NCBI GenBank assembly: GCA_944393125.1
Contig: CALXZB010000009.1
Location: 1-43,483, forward strand
Length of the DNA stretch: 43,483 nt
DNA from: an uncultured Clostridia bacterium
GTDB lineage: Bacteria; Bacillota; Clostridia; TANB77; CAG-508
Direction of reading: 5' to 3'
The notes beneath the pieces were generated by a model. It did not search any database, was not told the DNA's origin, and was given only the letters and a program-made list of their open reading frames with translations. Below are positions 32,774 to 42,400 of this stretch, piece after piece (within the stretch, counting starts at the first letter, position 1; the number at the start of each line of letters is the position of its first letter). The position numbers were made by a program, and so were the translations under genes.

Positions 32774-33208
32774 TTACTGAGAAACTACCAGGTCCCAAAT
32801 CCAAACATCCAGACCATGAGGAGCATCTGCCAGAACCACAATGAAGTTACTGCCTGCCTGGGCAATGAGCTCAGGATTCTCAGATGTGCTCATAATCTTG
32901 TAGATGTCAGAAACCGCCTGGTATTTGCAGGCACCATCTGTGTGGTGATACTGCTGGTGAACCAAGATCTTTTCTGCATTGAAACCGCGAAGAACAATTT
33001 TCTTCATCAGTTTGTAGGTAATCATGTCATCGTAGAAGATATGATCACAGGTCTTGGTGTCAGGGGGACAGCTGATACTGTCCTCCTGCTCATACACAAT
33101 CAAGTTGCCAACCAAATCCCAGAAACCAAATAAACGTGTGTCGAATGGGGTGTAGCGTTCCTGCCAAGGGCGGTGACCTTCGCTTTTGTTAGTAATGTTT
33201 TTTGCCAT
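32774..33208 (-). CDS. Orphan protein, unrecognised, atypical base composition
   Basis: 144 aa; not recognised. The start is the ATG preceded by AAGGAGGAAACAAATC (minus strand); a longer frame from 33247 lacks a ribosome site. The sequence begins MAKNITNKSEGHRPWQERYT and is soluble, rich in Trp, Tyr, His and Asp (TRLFGFWDLVGNLIVYEQED, CPPDTKTCDHIFYDDM, LVHQQYHHTDGACKYQAV, GLDVWIWDLVVS). The codons use C and G at third positions; for example 32821-32880 has 31 G/C of 60, against 11 of 60 at 33361-33420 in the next gene. Strong ribosome site, own terminators and divergent orientation suggest a separately acquired, well-expressed gene. A small folded enzyme or binding protein is possible; no function is claimed. 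Confidence 0.7.
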   Translation of the reverse strand: MAKNITNKSEGHRPWQERYTPFDTRLFGFWDLVGNLIVYEQEDSISCPPDTKTCDHIFYDDMITYKLMKKIVLRGFNAEKILVHQQYHHTDGACKYQAVSDIYKIMSTSENPELIAQAGSNFIVVLADAPHGLDVWIWDLVVSQ

Positions 33209-33341
33209 GATTTGTTTCCTCCTTGCATATTTTGTATAAAACAGCAAATTTACATAAAAAATGCAATCAATGTATCTTTATTTTTTCACAAATATATGGT
33301 AAAATATATGAGTAATTATAAGAGAGAAAGAGAAAAGAAAT

Positions 33342-34901
33342 ATGATAAGATTAAAAGATATTAAAATAAGAGAAGATTTAACTGAAGAACAAGTATTTCA
33401 AAAAGCAATATTAAAAAATAAAATTAAATATGAGGAAGTAGAAAAGTGGTATATTTATAAAAAATCAATAGATGCAAGAAAAAAAGAAGATATATATTAT
33501 AATTACACACTTGATTTAAAGCTAAAATCTAAGAATAGAGAAAAAAATTTTGAGCAGGTAGAAGAATATCAATTTCCTAAAATAAAAGTAACAAGAAATA
33601 ACAAATATCCACCTGTAATAATAGGAGCAGGACCTGCAGGATTATTTGCAGGGTTAACACTAGTTGATAATGGAATAAAACCTATTATATTAGAACGTGG
33701 AAAACAAATAGAAGAAAGAATAAAAGATATAGAAGAATTTATAAAAAACAAAGAATTCAAAACAAGCTCAAATATACAGTTTGGAGAAGGTGGAGCAGGA
33801 ACATTTTCAGATGGGAAGCTAAACACAGGAAATTCAGCAAATATATATTCAAGAAAAGTATTAGAAGAATTTGTAAGATTTGGAGCACCAAGTGAAATTT
33901 TATATACTTCAAAACCACATATAGGAACAGATAATCTGAGAAACATTGTAAAAAATATAAGAAATTATATAATTTCTCAAGGTGGTCAAGTTTTATTTAA
34001 TGAACAAGTAACAGATTTTGAAATAACTAATGGAAACATAAAAGCTGTAAAATGTTCAAAAAGAATAGAAACAAATCAAGTTATACTTGCAATAGGACAT
34101 AGTGCGAGAGATACTTTTAAAAAATTATATGAATTAGGTGTAGAAATACAACCTAAAAATTTTGCAGTAGGAGTAAGAATAGAACATTTACAAGACGATA
34201 TTAATAAATCACAATTTGGTACACGAAGCAAATTAAAATTACCACCAGCAGATTATAAATTAGTTTACCATTCAAAAAATGGAAGAACTTGTTATACATT
34301 TTGTATGTGCCCAGGCGGACAAGTCATGGCGTCAAATTCAGAAAAAGATACAATAGTTACAAATGGGATGAGTAATTTTGCAAGAGATGGAAAAAATGCA
34401 AACAGTGCATTACTTGTAAATGTAACAATAGACGATTATTATAAAAATACACCATTAGATGGAATGTATTTTCAAGAAGAATTAGAGAAAAAAGCATTTG
34501 AATTAGGTGGAAAAAATTATGATGCACCAGTTCAAAAAGTAGGAGACTTCTTAGAAAATAGGATAAGTACAGAGTTTGGTAAAATACAACCTACATATAT
34601 GCCTGGAGTTACTATGGCAAATTTGAATGACATTTTACCATATTTTATATCTGAAACTTTAAAAGAAAGTATTATTGAATTAGACAAAAAATTGAAAGGA
34701 TTTGCAGATAAAGAGGCAATTTTAACAGGTGTTGAGACAAGAAGTTCATCACCTATTCAAATAACAAGAGATAAAGATACACTAAACTCAGTTAATATTC
34801 AAGGACTATATCCTTGCGGAGAAGGTGCTGGATATGCTGGGGGAATTATGACATCTGCGATAGATGGAATTAAATGTGCAATAAGAATATTAACAGAGTA
34901 A
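33342..34901 (+). CDS. FAD-dependent dehydrogenase (COG2509 type)
   Basis: 519 aa. An N-terminal domain of about 90 residues (IREDLTEEQVFQKAI, YYNYTLDLKLK) precedes the flavin fold: Rossmann loop PPVIIGAGPAGLFAGLTLVD, then FGEGGAGTFSDGKLNTG, a conserved block of this family, VILAIGHSARDTF, TFCMCPGGQVMAS and the C-terminal FAD contact GLYPCGEGAGYAGGIMTSAIDG. The order matches the uncharacterised NAD(P)/FAD-dependent dehydrogenase group common in clostridia. The substrate is not known. Its ribosome site is weak. It starts a run of four genes with gaps of 13-18 bases (33342-37339). Confidence 0.88.
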   Translation: MIRLKDIKIREDLTEEQVFQKAILKNKIKYEEVEKWYIYKKSIDARKKEDIYYNYTLDLKLKSKNREKNFEQVEEYQFPKIKVTRNNKYPPVIIGAGPAGLFAGLTLVDNGIKPIILERGKQIEERIKDIEEFIKNKEFKTSSNIQFGEGGAGTFSDGKLNTGNSANIYSRKVLEEFVRFGAPSEILYTSKPHIGTDNLRNIVKNIRNYIISQGGQVLFNEQVTDFEITNGNIKAVKCSKRIETNQVILAIGHSARDTFKKLYELGVEIQPKNFAVGVRIEHLQDDINKSQFGTRSKLKLPPADYKLVYHSKNGRTCYTFCMCPGGQVMASNSEKDTIVTNGMSNFARDGKNANSALLVNVTIDDYYKNTPLDGMYFQEELEKKAFELGGKNYDAPVQKVGDFLENRISTEFGKIQPTYMPGVTMANLNDILPYFISETLKESIIELDKKLKGFADKEAILTGVETRSSSPIQITRDKDTLNSVNIQGLYPCGEGAGYAGGIMTSAIDGIKCAIRILTE

Positions 34902-34919
34902 GTATAATCAAGGAGAAAT

Positions 34920-35621
34920 ATGAAGTATTTAATAATAGATGAAAGAATGAGACCAAGGGAAAAAAATAAGTTAAAAGAATTAGGATATAGTTTAATAGAA
35001 ATTAATAAAAATAATAATGTTTATGAAGAAATTTCATCACATGTTGACATATTTACATGTAAAATTGAGAATAAACTAATAATAGAGCCAAATTTAGAAA
35101 TATCTTTTCCAACAGAATGCAATATAATGCGAGGAAAAGAAAGTGTTACTTCAAAGTATCCAAATGATATTAAATATAATGTATGCATCATAGGAAAAAA
35201 AGCAATTCATAATTTCCAATATGCAGACAGTGTATTAAAAGAAGAACTTATAAAACAGGGGTATGAATTAATAAATACAACACAAGGATATACAAATTGC
35301 TCAATAGCTGTAATTGATAATAATAGTGCAATAGTAACAGATAAAGGATTATATAAAATTCTGCAAAAACACAATATTGATGTATTATTCTTAAGTTACC
35401 AACCTAATATTAAATTGTTAACCAAAGATGGATATAGCAATAAAAATGGTTTTATAGGAGGAGTAATTTCAAGAATTGGAAATAATATAGTGGTTTTTGG
35501 TGATTTAGAAAAAATAGATTATAATAATGCAATTAAAGAATTTATTATAAGCAAAAATTTAAATCTAATAGATTTTAAAGGAATGGATGTTATAGATTAT
35601 GGTGGAATAGTAGAAATATAG
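34920..35621 (+). CDS. DUF6873-like protein (predicted GME fold)
   Basis: 233 aa, soluble. Features are MKYLIIDERMRPREKNKLKE, SHVDIFTCKIENKLIIEP, YPNDIKYNVCIIGKKAIHN, QGYTNCSIAVIDNNSAIVTD and FIGGVISRIGNNIVVFGDL. The order of short strand-loop units with Asp, Cys and Thr at their ends is like the guanidine-modifying-enzyme fold assigned to DUF6873. I recognise the family only by these patterns. AAGGAGAAAT precedes the ATG. It lies between the FAD dehydrogenase and the YgjP-like protease; the context gives no substrate. Confidence 0.65.
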   Translation: MKYLIIDERMRPREKNKLKELGYSLIEINKNNNVYEEISSHVDIFTCKIENKLIIEPNLEISFPTECNIMRGKESVTSKYPNDIKYNVCIIGKKAIHNFQYADSVLKEELIKQGYELINTTQGYTNCSIAVIDNNSAIVTDKGLYKILQKHNIDVLFLSYQPNIKLLTKDGYSNKNGFIGGVISRIGNNIVVFGDLEKIDYNNAIKEFIISKNLNLIDFKGMDVIDYGGIVEI

Positions 35622-35634
35622 AAAGGAAATTCAA

Positions 35635-36369
35635 ATGACAGTAGAAAACATAAAAATTAAAGATATAGAAATTCCAATTGCTATTAAAAGTTATAAAAAT
35701 GCAAAAACTATAAAAATATATTTTAAAGGAAATAATTTGACTATAACAAAACCTAAACGATTTTCTAATAAAAAATTAACTGAAATATTAAAAGAAAATG
35801 AAGATGACATTTATAGCAAATATATAAAAATATGTGAATCAAAAATGACTACAATAAAACAGTGGCAGACAGGGGAATTTATTTATTATAAAGGTGAAAA
35901 ATTCATAATAAATAGACAATATATAGATAAACAAAAAATCATTATAAACATAGATGAAAAACAAAAAGAAATTATAATTATTGTTCCTAAAGAGATTAAT
36001 CAAGAAGAAATAAAAACAAATGTTGACAAAGCTATTAAAAAAATATTTAAAGCTAATACAGAACATATTATTTCCAAAAGATTACCATATTGGAGCAAAA
36101 TTACAGAACTTGAATATAATCAAGTAAAAATAAGGGATGCTATAACAAGATATGGGAGTTGTATGCCAAGTAAAAAAAATATTTATTTTTCATCGAGATT
36201 GATAATGCTACCAGAATATGTGATTGATGCTATAATTGTACATGAACTTTGTCATCTAAAATATAAAAATCATAGTAAAGAATTTTATGAATTGGTTTCT
36301 AAATATATACCAAATTATAAAGACATAGATAAATGGCTTAAAATAAATGGAAAAATAATATTATTTTAA
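35635..36369 (+). CDS. YgjP-like (DUF45) metal-dependent hydrolase
   Basis: 244 aa. The zinc-protease signature VHELCHLKYKNHSKEFYELV (HExxH plus a downstream His) lies near residue 200, preceded by ITRYGSCMPSKKNIYFSSRL, the family's second block (RxxWGSC type, here RYGSC). The N-terminal half is a lysine-rich beta domain (FKGNNLTITKPKRF). YgjP/SprT-like proteins are predicted cytoplasmic metallopeptidases of unknown target. It sits 13 bases after the DUF6873-like gene and 13 before the Rsm22 gene. Confidence 0.9.
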   Translation: MTVENIKIKDIEIPIAIKSYKNAKTIKIYFKGNNLTITKPKRFSNKKLTEILKENEDDIYSKYIKICESKMTTIKQWQTGEFIYYKGEKFIINRQYIDKQKIIINIDEKQKEIIIIVPKEINQEEIKTNVDKAIKKIFKANTEHIISKRLPYWSKITELEYNQVKIRDAITRYGSCMPSKKNIYFSSRLIMLPEYVIDAIIVHELCHLKYKNHSKEFYELVSKYIPNYKDIDKWLKINGKIILF

Positions 36370-36382
36370 ACAAGGAGAAGAA

Positions 36383-37339
36383 ATGGATATACCACAAGAA
36401 CTAAAAGAAGCAATAGAAAATGCAATTATTAGAGAAAAATATTCTAATATAATAAATGAGTCTCAAAGTATAAGTAGAAAATATAGAGAAAACAAAGGAA
36501 AAGGCGAAAAACTAGTAACTAAGCAAACAGAAGCAATTGCATATGCTATTTCTAGAATGCCAGCAACTTACTGTGCGGTTTATTCGGCACTTTCTAAAAT
36601 ATTGAAAAATAATAGTTTTAATATAAAAAATATATTAGATGTAGGAGCAGGAACTGGTTCTGCTACATGGGCAATAAAAGATCTAATAAAAGTCAACCAA
36701 ATTACTTGTTTAGAACGTGAAAATGAAATGAGAAAAATTGGTAGCAGATTGATGAGTGAATGTGAAGATTTAAAGAGCATAGAATGGAAAGAATTTGATA
36801 TAACAAAAGATGAGCTAAATCAAAAAGCTGATTTAATTGTAACATCTTATGTAATAAATGAATTAAAACCAGAAGATAGAAGAAATGCAATCAAAAAAAT
36901 GTGGAATGCAACAAATCAAATTCTGCTAATAATAGAACCAGGAACCCCAGAAGGATTTAAACATATTCTTGAAGCTAGAAACATCTTATTAGCAGAAAAT
37001 GCAGAAATTATATCACCTTGTCCACATAATGAAAAATGTCCTATAAATCCTGAAACAGACTGGTGCAGTTTTTATGTAAGAGTATCAAGAAACTCTATTC
37101 AAAGACAGGCTAAAAATGGTGAATTGGGATATGAAGATGAAAAATTTTCTTATATAGCAGTTTCGAAAGCACCAATAAAACAAGAAAATTCGATAATATT
37201 AAGACATCCACAAATTGCTAAAGGTTATGTAAAAGTGAAATTATGTACTAAAAACGGAATCGAAGAAAAAACATATTCTAAAAAAGATAAAGAAATTTAC
37301 AAAAAGGTAAGAAAATTAGATGCTGGAGACACAATTTAA
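36383..37339 (+). CDS. Rsm22/METTL17-family ribosome assembly methyltransferase-like protein
   Basis: 318 aa. The N-terminal helical part has TEAIAYAISRMPATYCAVYS. The SAM-binding loop is ILDVGAGTGSATWAI, and ELKPEDRRNAIKKMW and LLIIEPGTPEGFKHILEAR follow. Next comes a cysteine block SPCPHNEKCPINPETDWCSF, with C213, C219 and C228, and a fourth Cys at 288 (VKLCTKNG). The spacing is like the four cysteines that bind a 4Fe-4S cluster in mitochondrial METTL17, which binds the small ribosomal subunit during assembly. A similar role here, with iron-sulfur dependence, is inferred. It is the last gene of its four-gene run. Confidence 0.88.
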   Translation: MDIPQELKEAIENAIIREKYSNIINESQSISRKYRENKGKGEKLVTKQTEAIAYAISRMPATYCAVYSALSKILKNNSFNIKNILDVGAGTGSATWAIKDLIKVNQITCLERENEMRKIGSRLMSECEDLKSIEWKEFDITKDELNQKADLIVTSYVINELKPEDRRNAIKKMWNATNQILLIIEPGTPEGFKHILEARNILLAENAEIISPCPHNEKCPINPETDWCSFYVRVSRNSIQRQAKNGELGYEDEKFSYIAVSKAPIKQENSIILRHPQIAKGYVKVKLCTKNGIEEKTYSKKDKEIYKKVRKLDAGDTI

Positions 37340-37343
37340 TTTA

Positions 37344-37372
37344 TTGAAAAAAATCAAAAGATATGATATTAT
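37344..37372 (+). promoter_or_regulatory. Promoter of the yqeY-HD-rdgB operon
   Basis: TTGAAA (37344-37349), 17 bases, TATTAT (37367-37372), 26 bases before the yqeY start. Confidence 0.6.
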
Positions 37373-37398
37373 AACAAATATAAAAAGGAGGAATTAAA

Positions 37399-37842
37399 AT
37401 GTTAAAAGAAAAATTGATGGAAGATTTGAAAAATGCAATGAAAAATAAAGATGAAATAAGAAAAAATACAGTACAGATGGTAAGAGCTGGAATATTACAA
37501 ATAGAAAAAGACAAAGGAATACAAGTAGAAGATGATAAAATACTTGAAATAATAGCAAAAGAAGTAAAAACAAAAAAAGATGCACTAAAAGATTTTGAAA
37601 AAGCTGAAAGAAAAGATTTAATAGACCAAACAAATAAAGAGATTGAAGTATTACAAGAATATTTACCTAAGCAATTAACAAGAGAAGAAATAAAAATTGA
37701 ATTGGAAAAGATAATAAAACAATTAGGAGCTTCAACGGCGAAAGATATGGGAACAATAATGAAAGAAGCAAAAACTAAATTTGGAGCTTCTGCAGACGGA
37801 AAAACTATAAATGAAGTAGCAAAAGAAATATTAGGCATATAA
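37399..37842 (+). CDS. yqeY: GatB/YqeY domain protein
   Basis: 147 aa, the usual length of YqeY. It is a helical protein related to the tail domain of GatB, the tRNA amidotransferase subunit. KLMEDLKNAMKNKDEIRKNTV, DKILEIIAKEVKTKKDAL and VLQEYLPKQLTREEI (the EYLPxQLxxEE block) are diagnostic; KDMGTIMKEAKTKF and DGKTINEVAKEIL close it. The function is thought to relate to tRNA, but is not settled. AAAAGGAGG precedes the ATG. Confidence 0.93.
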   Translation: MLKEKLMEDLKNAMKNKDEIRKNTVQMVRAGILQIEKDKGIQVEDDKILEIIAKEVKTKKDALKDFEKAERKDLIDQTNKEIEVLQEYLPKQLTREEIKIELEKIIKQLGASTAKDMGTIMKEAKTKFGASADGKTINEVAKEILGI

Positions 37843-37853
37843 AGGAGAAATTG

Positions 37854-38426
37854 ATGGAAAGAAAAATAGCATTAGAATTATTAAGAAAATATAATAAAGA
37901 ACCATTTCATATATTACATGGACTAACTGTAGAAGGAGTTATGAGGTATTTTGCAAAAGAATATGGAGAAAATGAAGACTACTGGGGAACAATAGGGTTA
38001 TTACATGATGTGGATTTTGAACAATATCCAGAAGAACACTGTAAAAAATGTATAGATATATTAAAAGAAAACAATCTACCAGAAGATATGATTAACTCTA
38101 TATGTAGTCATGCGTATGGACTATGTAGTGATATAAAACCAGAAAAACAAATGGAAAAAATATTATTTGCAACTGATGAACTAACAGGACTAATAGGAGC
38201 AACAATAAAAATGAGACCATCAAAAAGCACAAAAGATTTAGAAGTATCAAGTTTAAAGAAAAAATTCAAAGATAAAAAATTCGCAGCAGGATGTTCTAGA
38301 GATGTAATTACTCAAGGTGCAGAAATGCTAGGTTGGAGTTTAGAAGAATTATTTGAAAAAACAATTTTAGCAATGAGAAATTGTGAAGATACTGTAAACA
38401 AAGAAATGAATGAACTTTTTGAATAG
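37854..38426 (+). CDS. HD domain phosphohydrolase
   Basis: 190 aa. The HD signature is visible as HILHGLTVEGVMRYFA followed by GTIGLLHDVDFEQYP, with the metal-binding HD pair, then SICSHAYG as the third His. The C-terminal part (MRPSKSTKDLEVSSLKKKFK) is basic. Family members cleave phosphomonoesters or nucleotides. AAAGGAGAAATTG precedes ATG 37854; a TTG at 37851 is the less likely alternative. It lies between yqeY and rdgB, only 18 bases before the latter, so a nucleotide-related role is plausible. Confidence 0.85.
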   Translation: MERKIALELLRKYNKEPFHILHGLTVEGVMRYFAKEYGENEDYWGTIGLLHDVDFEQYPEEHCKKCIDILKENNLPEDMINSICSHAYGLCSDIKPEKQMEKILFATDELTGLIGATIKMRPSKSTKDLEVSSLKKKFKDKKFAAGCSRDVITQGAEMLGWSLEELFEKTILAMRNCEDTVNKEMNELFE

Positions 38427-38444
38427 AGAGGAATAAAACTTAAA

Positions 38445-39050
38445 ATGAAAATGATATATGGCACATCAAATTTGAATAAATTAGAAGATATAAAATCAAT
38501 AATTAAAGCACATAATGCTGATATAGAAGCAATATCATTAAAAGATATAGGATTTAGTGATGAAATAATAGAAAATGGAAATACATTTGAAGAAAATTCT
38601 GAAATTAAAGCAAGAGCAGTAAAAAAGTTTTGTGAAAATAACAATATAGAATATGATATTATTACAACAGATGATGCGGGTTTATGTGTAGATTGTCTAA
38701 ATGGGGAACCAGGAGTTTATTCTGCAAGATATGCAGGAGAACATGCAACTCAAGAAGAAATATTAAATAAATTATTAAATGCTATTGAAAAAACAGGAGA
38801 TACAAAAAGAAAAGCTAAATTTGTATGTGTTTTAACAAGCTTTTTAAAAGATGGTAGAAAAATAGTTTCTAAAGGTGAATGTAATGGTAAAATAGCAAAA
38901 ACTGTAACTAAGTTAGGTGGACTAACGTATTCGCCTGTTTTTATTCCAGATGGTTATGAAGTACCAATGTCTGAACTTAATGCAGAAGAATATGAAAAAG
39001 CTCATAATCACAGAGATAAAGCATTTGTAGAATTATTATCACAAATTTAA
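38445..39050 (+). CDS. rdgB: XTP/dITP diphosphatase RdgB/HAM1
   Basis: 201 aa. MIYGTSNLNKLEDIKSI is the nucleotide-binding start of the Ham1 family. The core motifs are ENGNTFEENSEIKARAV, TTDDAGLCVDCLNGEPGVYS (catalytic metal Asp and substrate pocket), ECNGKIA and the C-terminal AHNHRDKAF, a slight variant of SHRxxA. It removes XTP, dITP and ITP to prevent their incorporation into nucleic acids. It is the third NTP-sanitising enzyme of the window. ATG 38445 follows GAGAGGAA; 38451 is an alternative. Confidence 0.92.
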   Translation: MKMIYGTSNLNKLEDIKSIIKAHNADIEAISLKDIGFSDEIIENGNTFEENSEIKARAVKKFCENNNIEYDIITTDDAGLCVDCLNGEPGVYSARYAGEHATQEEILNKLLNAIEKTGDTKRKAKFVCVLTSFLKDGRKIVSKGECNGKIAKTVTKLGGLTYSPVFIPDGYEVPMSELNAEEYEKAHNHRDKAFVELLSQI

Positions 39051-39146
39051 AAATATAATAAAAATGATAAAGAGAGAATAAAGCAAAAAAATAGAGATAT
39101 ACTATAATTAATGCACAGTTTTTTAAAAATATAAAGCATTATATAG

Positions 39147-39175
39147 TTGCAATTTATAAAAAGTTGTGTTATTAT
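39147..39175 (+). promoter_or_regulatory. Promoter of 6S RNA
   Basis: TTGCAA (39147-39152), 17 bases, TATTAT (39170-39175), overlapping a second possible TATAAT at 39173-39178. The stretch 39051-39146 before it holds no gene. Confidence 0.5.
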
Positions 39176-39189
39176 AATTATAACAAAAT

Positions 39190-39400
39190 GAATGATAAAC
39201 AATGCCCTGCATAGTGCGTGTAGCATAGAATTTTTAGAACCTACAAGTTAAAAGAGGGGCCAAATTCTTTAGATATGGCGTGCAAGCTTACACTTTCGAG
39301 TAGTAAGAAGCCCAGGAGTATCTAAGTAGGCACCCACCTGTCGAAGACAGGTCCTTAAAAATTCAGACAACTTACGGCTAAGGCGGGGGTTGTTTTTTTG
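39190..39400 (+). ncRNA. ssrS: 6S RNA (regulator of RNA polymerase)
   Basis: An unusually G+C-rich stretch between rdgB and dnaE without an ORF. TAGAATTTTTAGAACCT (39226-39242) pairs with AGGTCCTTAAAAATTC (39349-39364) to form the long closing stem. It is followed by the typical TTAGAACCTACAAGTT of Firmicutes 6S RNA, an internal arm, AAGAAGCCCAGG and GGCACCCACCTG. A hairpin GTCGAAGAC and a G-rich end (GGCGGGGGTTG) before seven T residues complete the transcript. 6S RNA mimics an open promoter and sequesters the housekeeping RNA polymerase holoenzyme. Identified by sequence pattern only; exact ends are uncertain. Confidence 0.8.
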
Positions 39401-39429
39401 TTGACAAACATTATAACACATAATATAAT
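39401..39429 (+). promoter_or_regulatory. Promoter of dnaE
   Basis: TTGACA (39401-39406), 17 bases, TATAAT (39424-39429): full consensus, directly after the T-run that ends 6S RNA. Confidence 0.75.
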
Positions 39430-39464
39430 TAACTAAAATAGAACTTTAGAAAGGGATGAAAATC

Positions 39465-42400
39465 ATGCCAGAGTTTGTACACTTACATATACATAGTGAA
39501 TTTAGTTTATTAGATGGAGCAAATAGAATAAAAGATATACCTGTAAGAGCAAAAGAATTAGGTATGAAAGCAATTGCAATAACAGACCACGGTGTTATGT
39601 ATGGAGCTATTGACTTTTATAAAGCTTGCAAAAAAGAAGGAATAAAACCTATTATTGGATGCGAAGTATATGTTGCACCACGTTCAAGGTATGATAAAGA
39701 ACCTAATATAGACAATAGATATAATCATCTTATTTTACTTGCTAAAAACAATCAAGGATATAAAAATTTGAGTAAATTAGTATCTATTGGCTTTACTGAA
39801 GGATATTATTATAAACCAAGAATAGATTTAGAAGTGTTAGAAAAATATCATGAAGGAATAATATGCTTAAGTGCTTGCTTAGCAGGTGCTGTAAATCAAG
39901 CTCTATTAAATGGTCAAAATGAAAAAGCTGAAGAAATTGCTTTGTGGCATAAAAGAGTTTTTGGAGAGGATTATTACATTGAAATCCAAAATAATGGTAT
40001 TAAGGAACAAGTTATAGCTAATCAAAAACTCGTGCAATTAGCTAGAAAATTAAATATTCCGTTAGTTGCAACAAATGATGCACACTATTTAAAAAGGGAA
40101 GATGCTTACAATCATGAAATTCTATTATGTATCCAAACTGGAAAACGAATGAGTGATGAAGATAGAATGAGATTTGAAACAGATGAATTATACATAAAAT
40201 CTCCTGAAGAAATGAGCGAATATTTTAAAGCATTTCCAGAAGCAATTGAAAATACAGTAAAAATAGCAGAAAAATGTAATGTAGAATTTGAATTTGGACA
40301 TACAATTTTACCTAATTATGATGTACCACCAGAATATGCAACACATTATGACTTTTTAAAAAAACTATGTGACGATGGACTTGTAAAAAGATATGGGAAT
40401 AATCCTTCAGATGAAATACTTCAAAGAGCAGAATATGAACTTGGAATTATTAAGAAAATGGGATATGTAGACTATTATTTAATAGTATGGGATTTTATAC
40501 ATTATGCCAAAAGTCATGGAATTCCTGTAGGACCAGGAAGGGGGTCTGGAGCAGGATCAATTTTAGCGTATGCTATTGAAATTACAGATATTGACCCAAT
40601 GAAATATGGTTTACTTTTTGAAAGATTTTTAAATCCAGAAAGAATAAGTATGCCAGATTTTGATGTTGATTTTTGTTATGAACATAGACAAGATGTTATA
40701 GATTATGTATCAAATAAATATGGGCATGACCATGTATCACAGATTATAACTTTTGGAACAATGGCAGCTAAAATGGTAATAAGAGATGTTGCAAGAGTTT
40801 TAGATTTTCCATATTCAGAAGCAGATAAACTTGCTAAAATGATACCAAATGAACTACATATAACTATACCTAAAGCAATAGAACAAAATAAAGAACTAAA
40901 AGACTTATATGATAATGATGAAAATATACATAAATTATTAGATATAGCAATAGCATTAGAAGGAATGCCAAGACAGGTTTCAACACATGCTTGTGGAGTA
41001 GTAATAACAAAAGAATCTGTAGATACATATGTTCCTTTATATGTAAGAGATAATCAAATTTCAACACAATATATAATGACAACATTAGAAGAATTAGGGC
41101 TTTTAAAAATGGACTTTTTAGGATTAAGAACATTAACTGTTATACAAGATACAATAAACCTTGTAAAAGAAGGACGAGGAATTGATGTTGAATTTGACAA
41201 AGAAATGGCTGATCCTAAAGTTTATAAATTATGGCAAAACGGTAATACATCTGGAATATTCCAATTTGAATCACAAGGTATGACTAACTTTATGAAAGAA
41301 CTTAAACCTGACTGTTTAGAAGATTTAATTGCTGGTGTTTCATTATATAGACCAGGACCAATGGATCAAATTCCAAGATATATAAAGGGAAAACAAAACC
41401 CTGGGCATAACGAATATACACATCCAAGCCTAGAACCAATTTTAAATGTAACTTATGGCTGTATGGTATATCAAGAACAAGTTATGCAAATAGTAAGAGA
41501 TCTAGCTGGATATTCTCTTGGTAGAGCAGATTTGGTGCGTAGGGCAATGGGAAAGAAAAAACTTGATGTAATGGCAAAAGAAAGAGAAGTTTTTATAAAT
41601 GGTCAAATAGATGAAAATGGAAATGTAGTTGTTCCAGGATGTGTTAGAAACGGGATAGATGCAGAATCTGCAAACAAAATATTTGATGAAATGGCTGAAT
41701 TTGCTAAATATGCTTTTAATAAATCACATGCTGCATGTTATGCTGTAGTAGCATACAGAACGGCATATTTAAAAACATATTATCCTGCTGAGTTTATGGC
41801 TTCAATGTTAAATAGCTTTTTGGGAAATTTAGACAAAGTTCCCGAATATATAGATGAGTGTAAAAGATTAGGAATAGAGATTTTAAAACCAGATATTAAC
41901 AAAAGTTATTCAAAATTTACAGTAGAAGATGGAAAAATACGTTTTGGATTAGGCAGTGTTAAAAATGTAGGACTACAGCCAGTTGATAACATAATAAAGA
42001 CAAGGAAAGAAAAAGGTGAGTTTACAAGTTTTATAGATTTTTGTGAAAGAATGTCAGGGGAAGCTGTAAATAAAAAATGCATAGAAAGTTTGATAAAAGC
42101 AGGGGCTTTTTCAGAATTCACAGAAACGAGAGCAACATTATTAGCTTCATTTGAAAATATAATAGATACAATTCAAATATATAATAAAAAAGGAATGAAT
42201 GGACAAGTTTCAATGTTTGACTTAAATAAAGATGATGAAAATAATTTAGATGAAATAAAGTATAGCTTTATAGAACAACCTGAATTAAATGAAAGAGAAC
42301 TATTATCAATGGAAAAAGAAATTCTTGGAATTTATATTTCTGGACATCCATTAGAAAAACTTAGAGAACAGATAATATCAGTTACTAATATAAATTCACT

